Shown here in pieces: positions 1 to 14,276 of a stretch of DNA of 64,000 bases. Every line of letters starts with the position of its first letter. Within the stretch, counting starts at the first letter, position 1. A model generated the notes under the pieces. That model ran no database searches, was not told the origin of the DNA, and was given only the letters and a program-made list of their open reading frames with translations. A program made the translations under genes and the position numbers. Source of the stretch: Entophlyctis helioformis (Eukaryota > Chytridiomycota > Chytridiomycetes > Chytridiales > Chytriomycetaceae); the NCBI GenBank assembly GCA_025526915.1, contig JAHLKH010000035.1, positions 117,358 through 181,357 of the forward strand, written 5' to 3'.

Positions 1-855
<855 letters not shown>

Positions 856-1083
856 AGCGAGGGGCCGCTCTGAACATTTGTGCTACGTGTGATGTCGAGC
901 AGACGGGCCGCTTGCTTGTTTGCTGTGGGCAACTGAATAACGGCGGATTGTGGGAGCCACTCGTCTGCGTCTGCCAGCGTGCCCGACTCGGGATCCTCCT
1001 CGAGCCCCTCACTCTGAATGAAGGCGTCGTTGTTTCCAACACTCGCATCATCCACTCTTCCAAGCAGATTGACCACAGCAGCC

Positions 1084-2395
<1,312 letters not shown>

Positions 2396-2579
2396 GGCCC
2401 CACGGCCTGGCACACGGCCTGGCCCAAATGAACATTACCTTGGCACGCGTGGCAACCCTCTCGTGTTTCACAACCTCTGGTACTCGCCCTGAGCGACAAC
2501 CATCGCGGCGACCATTCAGCCTCTGAAACTGCCGACGCCACAAAAACGCTGGCGAAAATATCTGCGCTTGCCCACAACC

Positions 2580-4146
2580 ATGACAACCATGCAGCACTCG
2601 GCATCGACCTCGGACGTCACGGCCACGCCTTCGACGGCGTCGGGCACGGCGCCCGCCTCGGTGGTCGGCCAGCAGCACCAGCTCAAGCACGCCAACCACT
2701 CGACGGCGTCGGTGCGCAGCGCCCGCTCGTCGCTCGAGCTGCCGCGCCTCCAGCGGCCCGCGAGCTGGCTGCCTCTGCCGAAGCTGGCCAACTACAACGG
2801 CCCGTTCAAGGTCGGCGTGGTCGACGTCGAGCCCCGCTCGTCGGCCGTCGAGAAGGGCCTGCTGCTGCGCATGTACTTCCCGACCGTCGACCAGCCGCAC
2901 ACGCCGCACGCCCGCTGGCTGCCCAAGCGCCTCATGTACTCGCTCGGCTACGCCGACTTCATGAGCATCCCCGCCCCGCTCGCCCTCTTCTTTGTGACGC
3001 CTGCGATGGCGCCCGTCGACACGCCCGGCTACTTGAATGCGCCGCTGCGTCCCGAGTCGCCCGCCACCGCTGCGACGCCCGCACTGCCCGGCAAGCTGCC
3101 CGTCATCTTCTTCTCGCACGGCCTCGCTGGCATGCGCACCACCTACTCCACCATCTGCGGCTGTCTGGCCGCAAAGGGCTTCATTGTCGTGGCCGTCGAG
3201 CACGGCGACGGCAGCGGTGCTGCAACGGCCCGCAACGAGTTCACGACCCGCATCCCCTTCCGCCGCCCGACCAAGGAGGAGATCCAGCCGGGCGAGACCC
3301 AGGACGAGTACCTCAAGCGCTTCCGCAGCGGCCAGGTCCAGTACCGTGCCGATGAGATCATGGCCGCCGTCGAGCTCATCAAGGCCATCAACGCCGGCAC
3401 GTTTGACAGCAAAAAGGACAACATCCTCCACAACCAGACCTTTGACCTGACGAGCTTTTCTGGCCGTCTTGACCTGGACAACATGGCCATTGCCGGCCAC
3501 TCCTTTGGCGTAAGTCGGTCCTCTTGTGCCTTGTGCTGCCTGTCGCTTGTCGCCTGCCGCCTCTGGCCATGTGTGCACCATTTGTTTCCCCGCCATGATA
3601 CTCCGCACATTGCCGATCTGTAGTCTGACCCACACGCGATCTGGTCTCAAACAGGGAGCCACGACGCTCGAGGTGCTCTCGCGCGAGAACCACCCGTTCA
3701 AGTGCGGCGTCACGACCGACCCGTGGATGTTCCCGCTCCTGCACCTGAACCGCGTCACGGTCCCCCACCTCACGATCCAGTCCGAGACGTTCCACTGGCG
3801 CGACAACATCAACGAGCTGTCCCAGATGCTCAAGAGCGCCAACGCCAACCCCAACAACCGTGTCGGCATGATCAAGAACACGGCCCACAACGACTTTTCC
3901 GACTTTTCGGGCCTATTCCCGTCCACCCTGCGCCGCGTTGGCCAGACCGGAAAGGGCGATCCGCTTGTCTGCCAGCTCATCAACGACGAGTGGATGACCG
4001 AGTTCTTCCGCACCTTCCTGACCACGTCGCAGCTCGCCATCCCCGAGTTCCCCGCATACAACATCCACGATCCCGTCGACACACTTGACGTGGTGCTCAA
4101 GGACGAGGAGGCTCTGGATCACATTTTCGCCAACCTCAAGAAGTAG
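2580..4146 (+). CDS. Platelet-activating factor acetylhydrolase-like phospholipase A2
   Basis: Serine hydrolase of the PAF-AH (plasma/type II) family, which removes short or oxidised sn-2 acyl chains from phospholipids. Exons are 2580-3509 and 3655-4146, 473 residues. The splice falls in the nucleophile elbow: the codons before the intron give GHSFG and those after give GAT, forming GHSFGGAT with the catalytic serine. Upstream, FFSHGLAGMRTTYS is the oxyanion-hole region of the family. After the elbow, TDPWMFPL carries the likely catalytic Asp, and the HNDFSDFS segment likely carries the catalytic His. The start is taken as the first ATG at 2580; a second in-frame ATG follows at 2589. No clear signal peptide is visible. 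The frame is intact. Confidence 0.9.
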
Positions 4147-4463
4147 GCGACCCCTGTACCTTTGCGTTCGCACCAATAGATTCCATTTCTCTTTCACAGT
4201 TGTACTGCGGCATCGTCAGCCGAGCCAGCCAAGCCGGCCAAGCCGGCCAAGCCAACCGAAGCTTGGTTCCACCTCCAACTCCGACTGACGTGCAACCACC
4301 TGCGGCCAATCGTTTCGTCACGCCGTGCGCTGCTTGGCAGCTGCTTGGCAACTGCTTGGCAACTGCTTGGCTCCGCCTGCCGTGATGTGTGCTCACATAA
4401 AGGACGGATCGCCTCCTGCCGCACGCCGCCTGCCAGATCCAGACCGAACAACCCCCTTGCAGC
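4147..4463. other. Intergenic region with short repeats
   Basis: No gene is seen between the PAF-AH stop and the next ATG. The stretch has a short direct repeat (AAGCCGGCC-type units near 4230) and three copies of an AACTGCTTGG-like 10-mer near 4335-4372. It presumably holds the terminator of one gene and the promoter of the next. Confidence 0.5.
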
Positions 4464-6115
4464 ATGACTCTCGACAGCTCGCCTGCCGTCGGCACATCCG
4501 CCGTCGTGTCCATCACCAGCTACGACACCGTCACCGTGTCGACGCACTCTCCTGTCGCCGTCGCCTGCGTGCACTATGCCATCGAGAGCTTCGCAACGGC
4601 TGGCCTCAAGTCCGAGTCCAGCGATCCCGCCACCGGCACGCACTCGTTCGTCCTCGCCGGCATGCTCAACGACTTTGACCTGTACACCGAGACGGCCCTC
4701 AAGCCGGGCAATCTGCCCGCTGTCAACTGGGGCACCAACGTTCTCAACTTCATGCTCGCCATCATCCGCGCCATGGCCGGCGCCGGCTGGCAGCTCGTCT
4801 CGTCGATCAAGCCCACGCCGATGGCCAAGGATGCGCTCGTGTTCGAGGACACTGGCGAGTACAGCCACCCCAATGACTTCTTCGCCATGTGGCCGCACGC
4901 CTTTATGCAGAACCCGGAATACGCCGAGCTCAACTTTTGTGGCATCTCGCTGCACCCCGAGCTCGTCAAGGCCATCGAGCTCATCATCACCGAGGCCGAG
5001 CTGCAGCTGCAGCTCAAAAGGAAGGCAGTGACGATCGTCGAGTCGCCCGTCGAGTACGCCCGCTCCAAAGAAGGCCACATGGTCTTCTCGGACCTGTTCA
5101 GCCACCCCCAGCACGCGTCCCTCAACCACCTCATCGCGTACCTCGTTCACGGCTTGCAGCATCTTGGCTTCATGTCCATCGGCTGCAGTGACCAGCTCGA
5201 CAAGCTCCACCTCAGGGAGCCGAGAGACTCTGTGTTCAACGCCATGAACTACCTACCCGACCGACGCGAGATGGAGGTCATGCCCAAGGAGGTCGTCAGC
5301 AGCGTGTGGTTCTTCAAGGCATCACAAGCCTACGGTGGCATGTCGGCGATTGTTGACTCGCTGTCCAGGTCGACCGACTACTCCGCCTTTGCCAACGATG
5401 TCGCCTGTGTGTCGCTCGAGAGCACGTCGGCTGTCATGGTGTACGGCAACACGATCACGCTGGATCGCTACAAGGTCGACCTCATCGCTGGGCCAGCCTC
5501 GTTCAAGACGGTCATTGACGAGACCATCAGGGCGTCTTGGCCCCATGGACTGCGCGACGGCCCGACCACCCATTCTGGCGCCATGACCAAGTGGAAGCTC
5601 AAGAAGGGCGGCATGTTTGCACCGGCTGGCAAGGACGACGTCCAAGCCACGCGTCTGTTCCTTGACATCATTGAGCGCGCATCGGCTGCAGGATGGCGCC
5701 ACACGACGTCGTCTGTCATTGGTGGCAACGTGTACCAGCACTTTGTGCCCTCAACCTCCACGGCTGGTGCTGGTGCTGATGCTCCCTCGTCCTTGTTCGC
5801 GATCGAGGTAGTCGGCAAGAACCAGCTCCATCTGACCTGCAGCTCGGCTACTGCTGCTGCCAATGCTGGTGCACACGACGCGATTGCCGACATGATTGTC
5901 CAAGTGTTTGTCAAGCAGGGCATCACCATCACAAAGCCAGCCAAGAGCGCTGCCAAGGTCGATGGCGCGTCGCAGTGGACGGCGGCATCGGCATGTGGAA
6001 CGACTCTGGCGTGAGCATGCCTCTGATGAATGCGCTTGCCCACGGGTTCGATGATCTTGGCTACAGACTGCACAGCACGGCTTCCCATGGCCGCATGTTT
6101 GTGTTTACCAAGTAG
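4464..6115 (+). CDS. Uncharacterised protein with repeated alpha/beta-like units (frame break near its end)
   Basis: I do not recognise this protein. It starts at ATG 4464 and reads openly to a TGA at 6014. In the adjacent frame the end continues convincingly as GIGMWNDSGVSMPLMNALAH and then FVFTK before TAG at 6113-6115, so one base is probably missing between about 5950 and 5990. The intended product is about 550 residues. Several segments look like copies of one unit: LNFMLAIIRAMAGAGWQLVS, LNHLIAYLVHGLQHLGF, TRLFLDIIERASAAGWRHT and MPLMNALAHGFDDLGYRLHS, each followed by a Ser-rich turn and a beta-like strand. No signal peptide or membrane helix is evident. A polyadenylation signal lies at 6144-6149, and the convergent neighbour ends only 63 bases away. 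Confidence 0.75.
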
Positions 6116-6143
6116 GAAGCGGCACAGTCCATGTTCACTATGC

Positions 6144-6149
6144 AATAAA
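6144..6149 (+). terminator. Polyadenylation signal AATAAA
   Basis: AATAAA lies 29 bases after the restored stop codon of the plus-strand repeat protein, in the short gap between two convergent genes. Confidence 0.7.
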
Positions 6150-6177
6150 ACACTGTTGATACAAGACTAGTCTGGCA

Positions 6178-6183
6178 TTTATT
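6178..6183 (-). terminator. Polyadenylation signal overlapping a stop codon
   Basis: On the minus strand the last codons read GAA TAA ATG, so AATAAA spans the TAA stop of the coiled-coil gene. Confidence 0.7.
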
Positions 6184-9100
6184 CAGGAACAGTCGACGAA
6201 GCACGAGTTGCGCCGTGCCGTCGCTTGGACTTTCTGCGGTGCGACTTGCCCTCGTGCGGCACAGCCGCCGCGTCATTCAGCAGCCACTCAAACTCTTTTG
6301 TGTTGGCCAGCTGCATGTTGCCCAACTGCTCGGCCTGGGCAGCATCTTGGCCAGCGCATTGAGGCGGTCATACTCGCCATGCAGGCCGCGGTTGACCTCG
6401 TTGAGCTTGCGGTCGCGGCGACGCCACTCTTCCAGCAGCTCCATCTCGCGCGACGACTCGCGGCCCTTGATGTGCATCTGCATGCGCTCAAACTCGATGC
6501 GCAGCTTGCGCTCTGCTTGGTACTGCACGCGGTTTTCATGCAGCGCCGTCTCGAGCTGCTCGCGGTGCTGCGTCTCGCCGACAGCTTGATCTCCGTGACG
6601 GCCAGCTGCGTCTCGAGCGCTCGACCATGTCGGTGAACTGGCGGATCGTTGCGGCGTTGCGCACGTTTTCGGCGTTGGACCGCGCGAGCGCGAGCGTGAG
6701 CTGCTTGATCTCGTCGTTGCGCTCGCGGATCTCTTGCGCGCTTTCCGTGCGCAGCACCTCCATGGCGTCGCTGAGCTCGTCGATCTTGGCGAGCGCTTCC
6801 TGGTGCTGCGCGCGCACCACCGCATGCTCGCCCGTTTCGCGCGCGAGCTCGACCGTCAGCCGCTCATTGTCGGTCTTGGACGCCGCGGCCTCTACCCGCG
6901 ACTCTGCAAGCTGCCGCTCCAGATCCGCTTGGTACTTTTGCAGCTGGTCCTGCTTCATCTTGAGCTTGACATTCATGTCCACGACGAGATGGTGCTTGAC
7001 TTCGAGCGACTTGAACTCCTTGGTCAGCTGGCCGTGTGCACCTTGCAGGCTGGTCAGATCACGCCGCAGCTGCCCCTCGGTCGCCACGGCCTCGTCCCTG
7101 AACTTGGTAAACATGTTCTTGGTGCTCTCCAGCTCCTCCTCGCGTTGCCGCAGCTCGGCGCGCACAAACTTGATCTTCTCGGTCAGCTGGCGCTTGTCGT
7201 TGGACAGATTCTGCTTTGCGAGCGTGAGCTTCTCAATTTGCTCGTCCAGCAGGGCCGCCTTTTCGTCTGCCAGCCGCTTGATCTGCGTCATCTCAAAGTT
7301 GAGCACGTTGACGTTGGACAGCTCGCGGTCCAGCTGGTTTTGCAGATCGGTCGTCTGGAACATGAGCTGCTCCTTCTGCTCCTGCATCTTCTTGATCGTC
7401 TTGGCGTCCTCTGTCCGCAGATCGCCGAGCTCCTTGATGCGCGAGTCGCGGATCGATATCTCCTTTTCGTGCCGCTGCGACGTGGCCTTGGATGCCGCCT
7501 CCAGCTGGTCCTTGGACCGCGTCAGGCTCTTGAGCGCCGTTGTCAGCTTTTCGTTTTCTGCGCGGCTCGACTTGAGCTGCATCTCCAGCTCCTTGCGCAG
7601 GATCGTCGCGGCATCGTTCTCTTCGGTCAGCCGCGCGATCGTCATGTCCTGCTCCTTCTTGACCGTCTCGGCATTGGCCTCGGCAAGCCGCAGATCAGCC
7701 TCGAGCTTGGACCGCTGCATGATTGTCTGTGACAACGTCTCTTGCGTCTCCTTGAGCTCTTTGCTTGTCTGGTCAAGCTCGGTCGAGATCTTGATGTTGA
7801 GCTCTTCCGACTTGCGCTTGGCCTCGCCCGTCGCATTGAACTGCTGCACAAGCTCCTCCAGCTCAAACTCGAGCTCGCGGATCTTGGTCTGTGCTGTGCT
7901 GAGCTCCTTGGCCGATTGCTCAAAGTCGGCAGACAGCTTCTCGAGATTCTTTTGCAGGATCATGTTGCGCGACTCGGCCGCCTCGGTGCCCTTTTGCGCC
8001 TCTTTGCGCAGTCGGTTCATGGTCTCGTCCATGGCCAGAAACTCCTTGAACGAGTCGTGCAGCTTGCCCTTCATCTCGTCCACGGACTTGTCGGCCTCCT
8101 TGACCTTGACCTCGCGACTGCGAATGATTTCCTGCAGCTGCTCAATCTGGAGATGCAACTGTTGCGCAGCACGCGCGTGTCAGCCCAACGACAGCGCGAT
8201 CCCTTCTCCTGCAAGATCACAGCCACGCAGTCGCACCTTGCGCTTGTCTTCTTCGGCGTTGATGAGGAAAGCCATGAGCGACGATGTCTCTGCCTTGAGG
8301 TACTTGACGTCCGTCATCAGTCGCTGGCACTCGGACTGCTGCCACTCTTCGGCGAACGTGTAATAGTACACCGACCGGTTCAATGCAGCACGCAGTCGCT
8401 GCACGTTTTGCGACTCAAACTGCTCCTTGCGCAGAGTGGAAAACAGTTGCCCGCGCAGCTGGTGAATCTCGCGGTCCTTGGCATCCAGCATGCGTTTATA
8501 CAGCGCGCCTGAAAAGGTGTTGCCCGTGGTGATGCCCGAGCCTTTGATGCGCTGCTGCGATGTGCTGGGAGACCCGGCGTTGCCACCGCCCACGCCTGCA
8601 ACGGCGCGTGCAATCGCCTCTTCACGCACGCCTGCAGCCTTGTGCTGCATGTACACCCACCGGTCTCGCTCAATCTTTTCACGCGCATCCACAAACACAG
8701 TCGTCTTGTCCTTTGTGGGGTCGCGCACAATATCAAAGTACGGCTGCTCCTGCATCGGCTGGGCGTCTGCCATTTCGTCAATCTGGTGTACCGACGCCAT
8801 CTGGATCGACGCCAGCTCTTGCGACATGGGCGTGCTGAGCGTGCCCATGGCTGGATTGGCCGGCGGTGTTCCCGACGCACTCGACTTGACGAGACAGTGG
8901 TCAAAGGCGGATATGAGCGACTCGTGGCACTGCTTGCAGACGCGCAGAGACACCAGCATGGACGAGTGGTCGTTGCCGTGCGCCGATGCATCGCTGATGG
9001 TCGCATTGTCGTCGTGGTGCTGGTAGTGGCCGTGGCTCTGGCTGTGGTGGTTGGACGATGCCGCATCTCCGATCATGTCCATGTTGTCTTCTGTGCCCAG

Positions 9101-9628
9101 ACCGCGTCGGTGGATGCCTGCATGCGGGTGGTGGTGCGAGTGCGTGGCCGGCATGCCGCTGACCGTTGTGTACTCTGGCAGGCCGTCTGGACTGAGCATG
9201 CCTTTCTTGCCAAGCTGCGTGCGCGAAAAGGCCGCGCCGAGATGGCTGTGAGATCGAAGGTGCTGCGAGCTGGCGTTCTGGAACGGATCCTGCAGACTCG
9301 CCGCGTTGGACAGCGAGCGAGCGTGTTCCATTGGCGGCAGATGCGGAGGAGCTGTGTAATGCATGACCTTGGTATCTGGTGGAAACGACCGCAGCACCAT
9401 GCTGCCGCCGCCAGCATCGCCGTCTGGATTGCCCTGCTGGCGGTGGTGAGAAGACTCGGATAGTTGGCGCGAGTGTTTGTATTGGCGGCCAGACACGGAG
9501 CCTGGAAGCGATGGCGATGATGCCCGCGTCACGCCAGGGATCCTTGCAATGGCTGCAGCTGTCTGCGGTGGCACGGCAGCGCCGCCGCCCTGCGAAGGCG
9601 CCGGCAACGGCGAATGTGCGACTTGCAT
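6179..9628 (-). CDS. Large coiled-coil protein, unrecognised (three frame breaks near its end)
   Basis: Exons are 9628-8237 and 8158-6179; the intron runs from donor GTGCGA to acceptor CAACAG and joins NAEEDKRK to LHLQIEQLQ. The product is about 1,120 residues. The first 250 or so are low-complexity, rich in Ser, Pro and His. From about residue 380, heptad-rich sequence runs almost to the end (for example LRAALNRSVYYYTFAEEWQQ, then long E/K/Q/L stretches), followed by a basic tail HRRKSKRRHG. The last 450 bases change frame three times, near 6618, 6580 and 6340. Each is repaired by one added base, giving ERLETQLAVTEIKL, then GETQHREQLETALH, then AQAEQLGNMQLANTKEFEWL. The start is uncertain, because the frame is open further upstream. 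A basal-body or cytoskeletal scaffold is possible but not shown. Confidence 0.75.
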
Positions 9629-9794
9629 GTGTGTCAATGGCGCTCGCCCTTTCTGTCCAGCCTGCTGCGATTGTCTGGCTCTTGGAGAAGAGATAGCCGT
9701 CCGAATGAGAACAGCTTGTTTTCGCCATTTCCGACATCGTGACCGATAGATTGCACGCAGACCTGACCAACACAACAGCTGCAGCACAACAGCC

Positions 9795-12700
9795 ATGTCA
9801 GGCAGCGACGACGCTCCTGCCAGTACACCTGGCCAGAGCGATCGCCAACTGCTGAACCCCTCGCAGTCGCAAGGTTTGTCTGGGCTGCTCCTCTGGCATT
9901 GACAGCCACTGACCAGATCGTGCTTTGTGGTGGCACATCCAGGGCGGCCGCGCCAAGACCGTCTCAGCGTCAGCCAAACACAGAGCCAGAGCCATACTCC
10001 GACATCGCGCCAAGGTTGGTCACAACAACCGTGCCAGGCAAAGCACGATTGCTCATCTACAGCATGCATGCGCAAACAGGTGACCAACGCACGCCAGATG
10101 CTGGCAAGGCGGGCTCTGCGATGAGCACGTCTGGCCCTTTCTCGAAGCCAGCCATTGCATCCAAACCAGGCAGCAAACCACCGTCGAATGCTGGCGCAGA
10201 TCTATTGGCGGTCACACAGCCGCTACTAAAGGCACCCGCTGGCCAGAAGCAGCGCGCTTCGTCACCTGCATCCCTTCGATCCGCCAAACAGGGTGTTCGC
10301 ACCAAGGGCAAGGAGATCGGAGACAAGGCTCCAGCAAGCGGCAATGCCAAGCCGAGTCCGCAGGCCAATCGCGCTCGCATTTCGCCCGTCGGCAGTGGCG
10401 CAGCCACCAAGACTCGGACCACGGGTGCTGACGCAAAGACGACGCAACGTCGGCAGCCCTCGCCATCGCCAACTCTGTCGCGTCGAGCCACGGTCAACGC
10501 GGCAACAAGGGACAAGCAGGCTGTGGCGGGGGGATCTCCAAAAGATCGTGCACAGCTACAGCAGAAACAGCAGCAGGAGAAGCGGCAGACGTCAAAGACC
10601 ACCAAGCCTGCCGTGGCTGGAGCTTCGCCCGCGCCAGCCACCAGACCTGTTGTCAAACGTCAGACCAGCAACACAAAGATCAAAGTTACGCCACCGACTG
10701 ACGGCCGCCCGCCGCCATCCAAAGATGCTGCCGCCGCGGCCCCTCGCGCGTCGCATGTGCCAGGCCATAGCGACGGCACTGCTGAACATCCTGAGGGCGA
10801 TCCAACCGATGCAACGACGCGTCGTCGCAGCACCGCCCAGGCAGGGCAGATCCACATCCTCGGCGAGTCCCAGCCGGTTCAAATCTACGGCACAGCCCCA
10901 GTCCCGGGCCAGCATCGGCGCGGCTCCAAACTCGACGCCTCGTTCAATGCTTCGACGGGTCTGGGCAACCTCCACCATCCAGCCCTTGAGCCGTTTGGTC
11001 GCGACTCGGATGTCGAGAGACCCTCGGTTACCACGCCACCACAACAACCAAAGCAGCCCAAATCCAAACACCCTCAGCATTTGCAGCAGCAGCAGGAAGA
11101 GTCGGGCCGGCTGGTCGTGCCAGGCGGTCCGGCAGTTGCTTCCGCAGCATCCGGATCGTCACGCGCATCTGTGGCTTCAACGAACATGTCGTCCATCCAT
11201 GCGCGTGATCGGCAACCCGCCCACACGGCCACGGGGTCGGGCAGCAAACCAGCACGGCGGGCAACCAGCCCCACACGGGTGCGGCCGACGATTGATATCC
11301 ACATTGACCACTCGATCGAGGTGGACGAGGCAGGCAACCCGGTCATGATCCGCACAGTCTACACCGACGATGACCAAGATGCTGGTGAAGACGAGGCGGC
11401 CCGGCTGCCCGAGAACCCCGTGGGTGGTCGAGGGCGTGCTGCATCCATCTCGCGCCGGACGTCCGTGTCGGGCGACCCGTCGCGGTCGCGGCGTGGGTCG
11501 GCCGTGTCGGGGCTATCGACAGGATCTGCTCGTGTGGCGCGACACCGCAAGATGCCCGAGACGGCCCAGGAAGCGATCGAGCAGCGGCTGCGGGCACGAC
11601 GTGCTAGCGCAGCTGGCGGCAGTGGCGGCAGCGGGTGGGGTGGCAATGGCGGTCACAGCGTCGAGGATGTCCAAGAGGATGCCGCGGACGGCGGCGAAGA
11701 TGGCAATGGGGCAGAGGGAAAAGACAGAGAAGCCGGGGCAGGTGGTGGTGGTGGCGACCATGTGCAACAGCGGTCGCGGGCACCGTCATCGAATGCTTCA
11801 TCTACCGCGGCCGGCAAAGCAGCACGGACAAAACGCGGTGCGAAGCAGCAGGCTGGAAAACGTGGCGCTGGTGCACGGATCGGCTCGGCAGGCGGAAACG
11901 GAGCGGCCACCGGATCAGCCGACGCGCTTGCAGAGGGCGACGAGGCGGGTGGCGACGGATTTGACCGCCGTAATGGCAGTGCTGGTGCCCCGCGCCAACT
12001 TGGAAACGAAGACGGCGACGAGGGAGACGGCGAGGACGGCCGGCCCACATCCAGCAAAGACCGCAAGCCCAAGGATCCCAACGCGACCGTGCCGCTCAAA
12101 AGCCCCGATCTGTGGATACGCGGCAAAGACGGCGTGCTGCACATCCTGTCCGGAACCAAGGCACAGGTTGCGCCAAGCGCGATTGGCGAGAGCCAAACAA
12201 GCATCTGGAGCACCAAGTCCATGGGCAGCCAGCAGATCCTCAAACGCCGCAGCACCATCAGCCGGAAACTGCCCAAACACGTGCTTCCGGTTGACGACAA
12301 TGACGTGGGCGGCGGATGGAACAGTTCGACGCGTGTGCGCAAGCCTGCCAAGGTGCCCGTTGAAGTCATTACACCGATCCTGCGGTCGCCGGACATCATC
12401 TTTGAGGATGGGGGCGACAGTGTGCGGTCAGGGTCAGGTGCGACCGACAGACGCAAGTCGACGATCCGCAAGAGCGTCAAGCGTGCCGGGAGTGGACGCG
12501 ACAGCGAGACAGGCGGCGGCGTGCTGTTCATTGGCGAGTTGGACGACGACGATGACATGCTCATGGACGGACATGGATACGGCAAGCGCATGAGCGTGAG
12601 CAATCGCAGGCGTCGCAGTACGATCAAGAACAGGCTGGCGTTTGAGGAGGCGCTTGCTGACCTGACCGGTGTGCGGATCACGTCGGGCGGAACAGAGATT

Positions 12701-14214
12701 CTGATGCACAAGGAGCGCAAGCCCAAGCCTGTGGCTGCTTCGTCAGGCAGTGCCGCCAACGCAGCCGGATCGGGTGGCGCGGCACAGGCTGCAGAAGGTG
12801 GAGCAGCAGGAGCCGGCCGTCTGCCCAATGCCGATGGCAAATCACCGGCAGCAGGGGCCAGTGGCGCAGCTGGCGGTCCTGGGTACAGTGGAGGAGCTGG
12901 CGGCACTGGCAACGTGTCGGCAGTTGTCGCTGCAGCCAACGCGGCAGCTGCGCTAGCTGGACGCGGACGGCAGCGATCCAATCTCAAGACGCTGTACAAC
13001 TTTATGCGGCGAACCGGAGAGGGCGGGCGGTTTGAGCATGGCGGCAAGCGCACGTACATGGGCATGCACCTGCAATCGCATCTCATGTCGCCGCCGTTCC
13101 CGATGCCGCCTAAACACGAGATCCTGTTTGGGCCATACGAGGACGGACTGGCAGAGACGGAGGCTGCCATGGCCAAGGACGGCAAGCCGGCGTACTACTA
13201 CTCGCCCGAGAGGTATCTGTTCCCGATCCGCGCGTTCGATCCAACGGCACCCGAGCACGTGCGGACATACCCGCCGTCGCAACAGCAACAGCAAACAGCA
13301 GCAACAGCCAGCAGCAGCAACTTGGACTGTCGCAACAGCATATGCACGGTGCTGGGTTCCAGGGACAGCAAGGATACGCGTCAGAGTCGGCGTTGATGTC
13401 CATGTCAATAGGTGCTCTTGGCATGCGGCCGTCGTACAGCATGGACGGCATCCAGATCGGCAGCCCGCCCATCTACGAAGGAGACGTACCGAGCCCGCCC
13501 ATCCGCCCCCAGTCCAGCGATCCCAAGGCCCACTTGCAGCTCCTGCAGTCACGCCTCAACGACCACATGCAGTACCAGGACTCTGGAGATGGGCAGATGG
13601 GGTCCGTCTCGGACATGCAAGGGGGCGGCGGTGTGTATGACCAGCAGCAGCAACAGCAACAAGGAGAGACGGGCTCACAGTCGTCTTTTTTTGGAATGCC
13701 GGCTCAGCGATCCGCGGACCCGCCGAGCCGGCCGATGCTTTACCGTGACCCACACCTGTACGCGGCACAGCAGGGTCTCCATCACTACGATGGACGCCTT
13801 GCCCTGCCGACGGGCATGATGCCCATGCACCCGATTGATCCCTACCAGCTCTATTCACAGCGGATGGCCGCACCACAGCCGTATTCACTCTCGTATCACC
13901 AACCACTCCAGCCACCCTTCCAGCAGAACCCCGACCAGCATTACGTGTTTTACAGAGGCACCCCCAACACGGCTTCATGGCCAGCACCACCGTCGTCTAG
14001 TTTCCCATTGTGCGCTCCGGCATCCACACAGACCCATCTGCCTCTCAAGCCCGGTGCAGCCCATCCCAACGCGCCATGGATGCGCTGGGTGCCATTGCCG
14101 CCACTCAACTCGACGCTTGCTCCGCAGGCTGTAGCTGCGCCGGCAGCCACGTCGCCATCCACGCCGCCTGCACATCCAGGCGGATCCAGTCTGCCGCGAT
14201 ACAGGCACCAATAA
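9795..14214 (+). CDS. Large disordered, basic, low-complexity protein, unrecognised (one frame break)
   Basis: Divergent from the coiled-coil gene, with only about 170 bp between the two starts. Exon 1 is 9795-9873 (MSGSDDAPASTPGQSDRQLL). The best second exon begins at 10080 after CAAACAG and runs to 14214, about 1,404 residues. Most of it is Ala/Gly/Ser/Arg-rich and predicted disordered. Islands of ordinary composition are TIDIHIDHSIEVDEAGNPV, LKSPDLWIRGKDGVLHILSG, VEVITPILRSPDIIFEDGG, FEEALADLTGVRITSGGTEI and YYYSPERYLFPIRAFDP. These may be short binding motifs. The frame switches within the CAG/CAA tract at about 13270-13310, consistent with one lost base. The C-terminal part is Gln/Pro/Tyr-rich. 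No function is assigned. Confidence 0.75.
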
Positions 14215-14215
14215 A
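14210..14215 (+). terminator. Polyadenylation signal overlapping a stop codon
   Basis: The final codons CAC CAA TAA A embed the TAA stop in AATAAA. The next gene, on the opposite strand, ends 63 bases further on. Confidence 0.75.
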
Positions 14216-14276
14216 CGGGTCGGCTGGTGAAGGAATGCCGTGTTCATTGAGCTTTGTGATGGGACATGGACGCATT

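Noticed and set aside
6627..8363. Plus-strand open frame (578 codons) over the coiled-coil gene
   Set aside because: Ser/Leu/Arg-rich mirror of a Glu/Lys/Gln coiled coil. No independent support.
9874..9905. A 32-nt GT-AG intron in the disordered-protein gene
   Set aside because: In phase, but far shorter than every other intron here. The 206-nt alternative ending at 10079 is also in phase and has a better acceptor.
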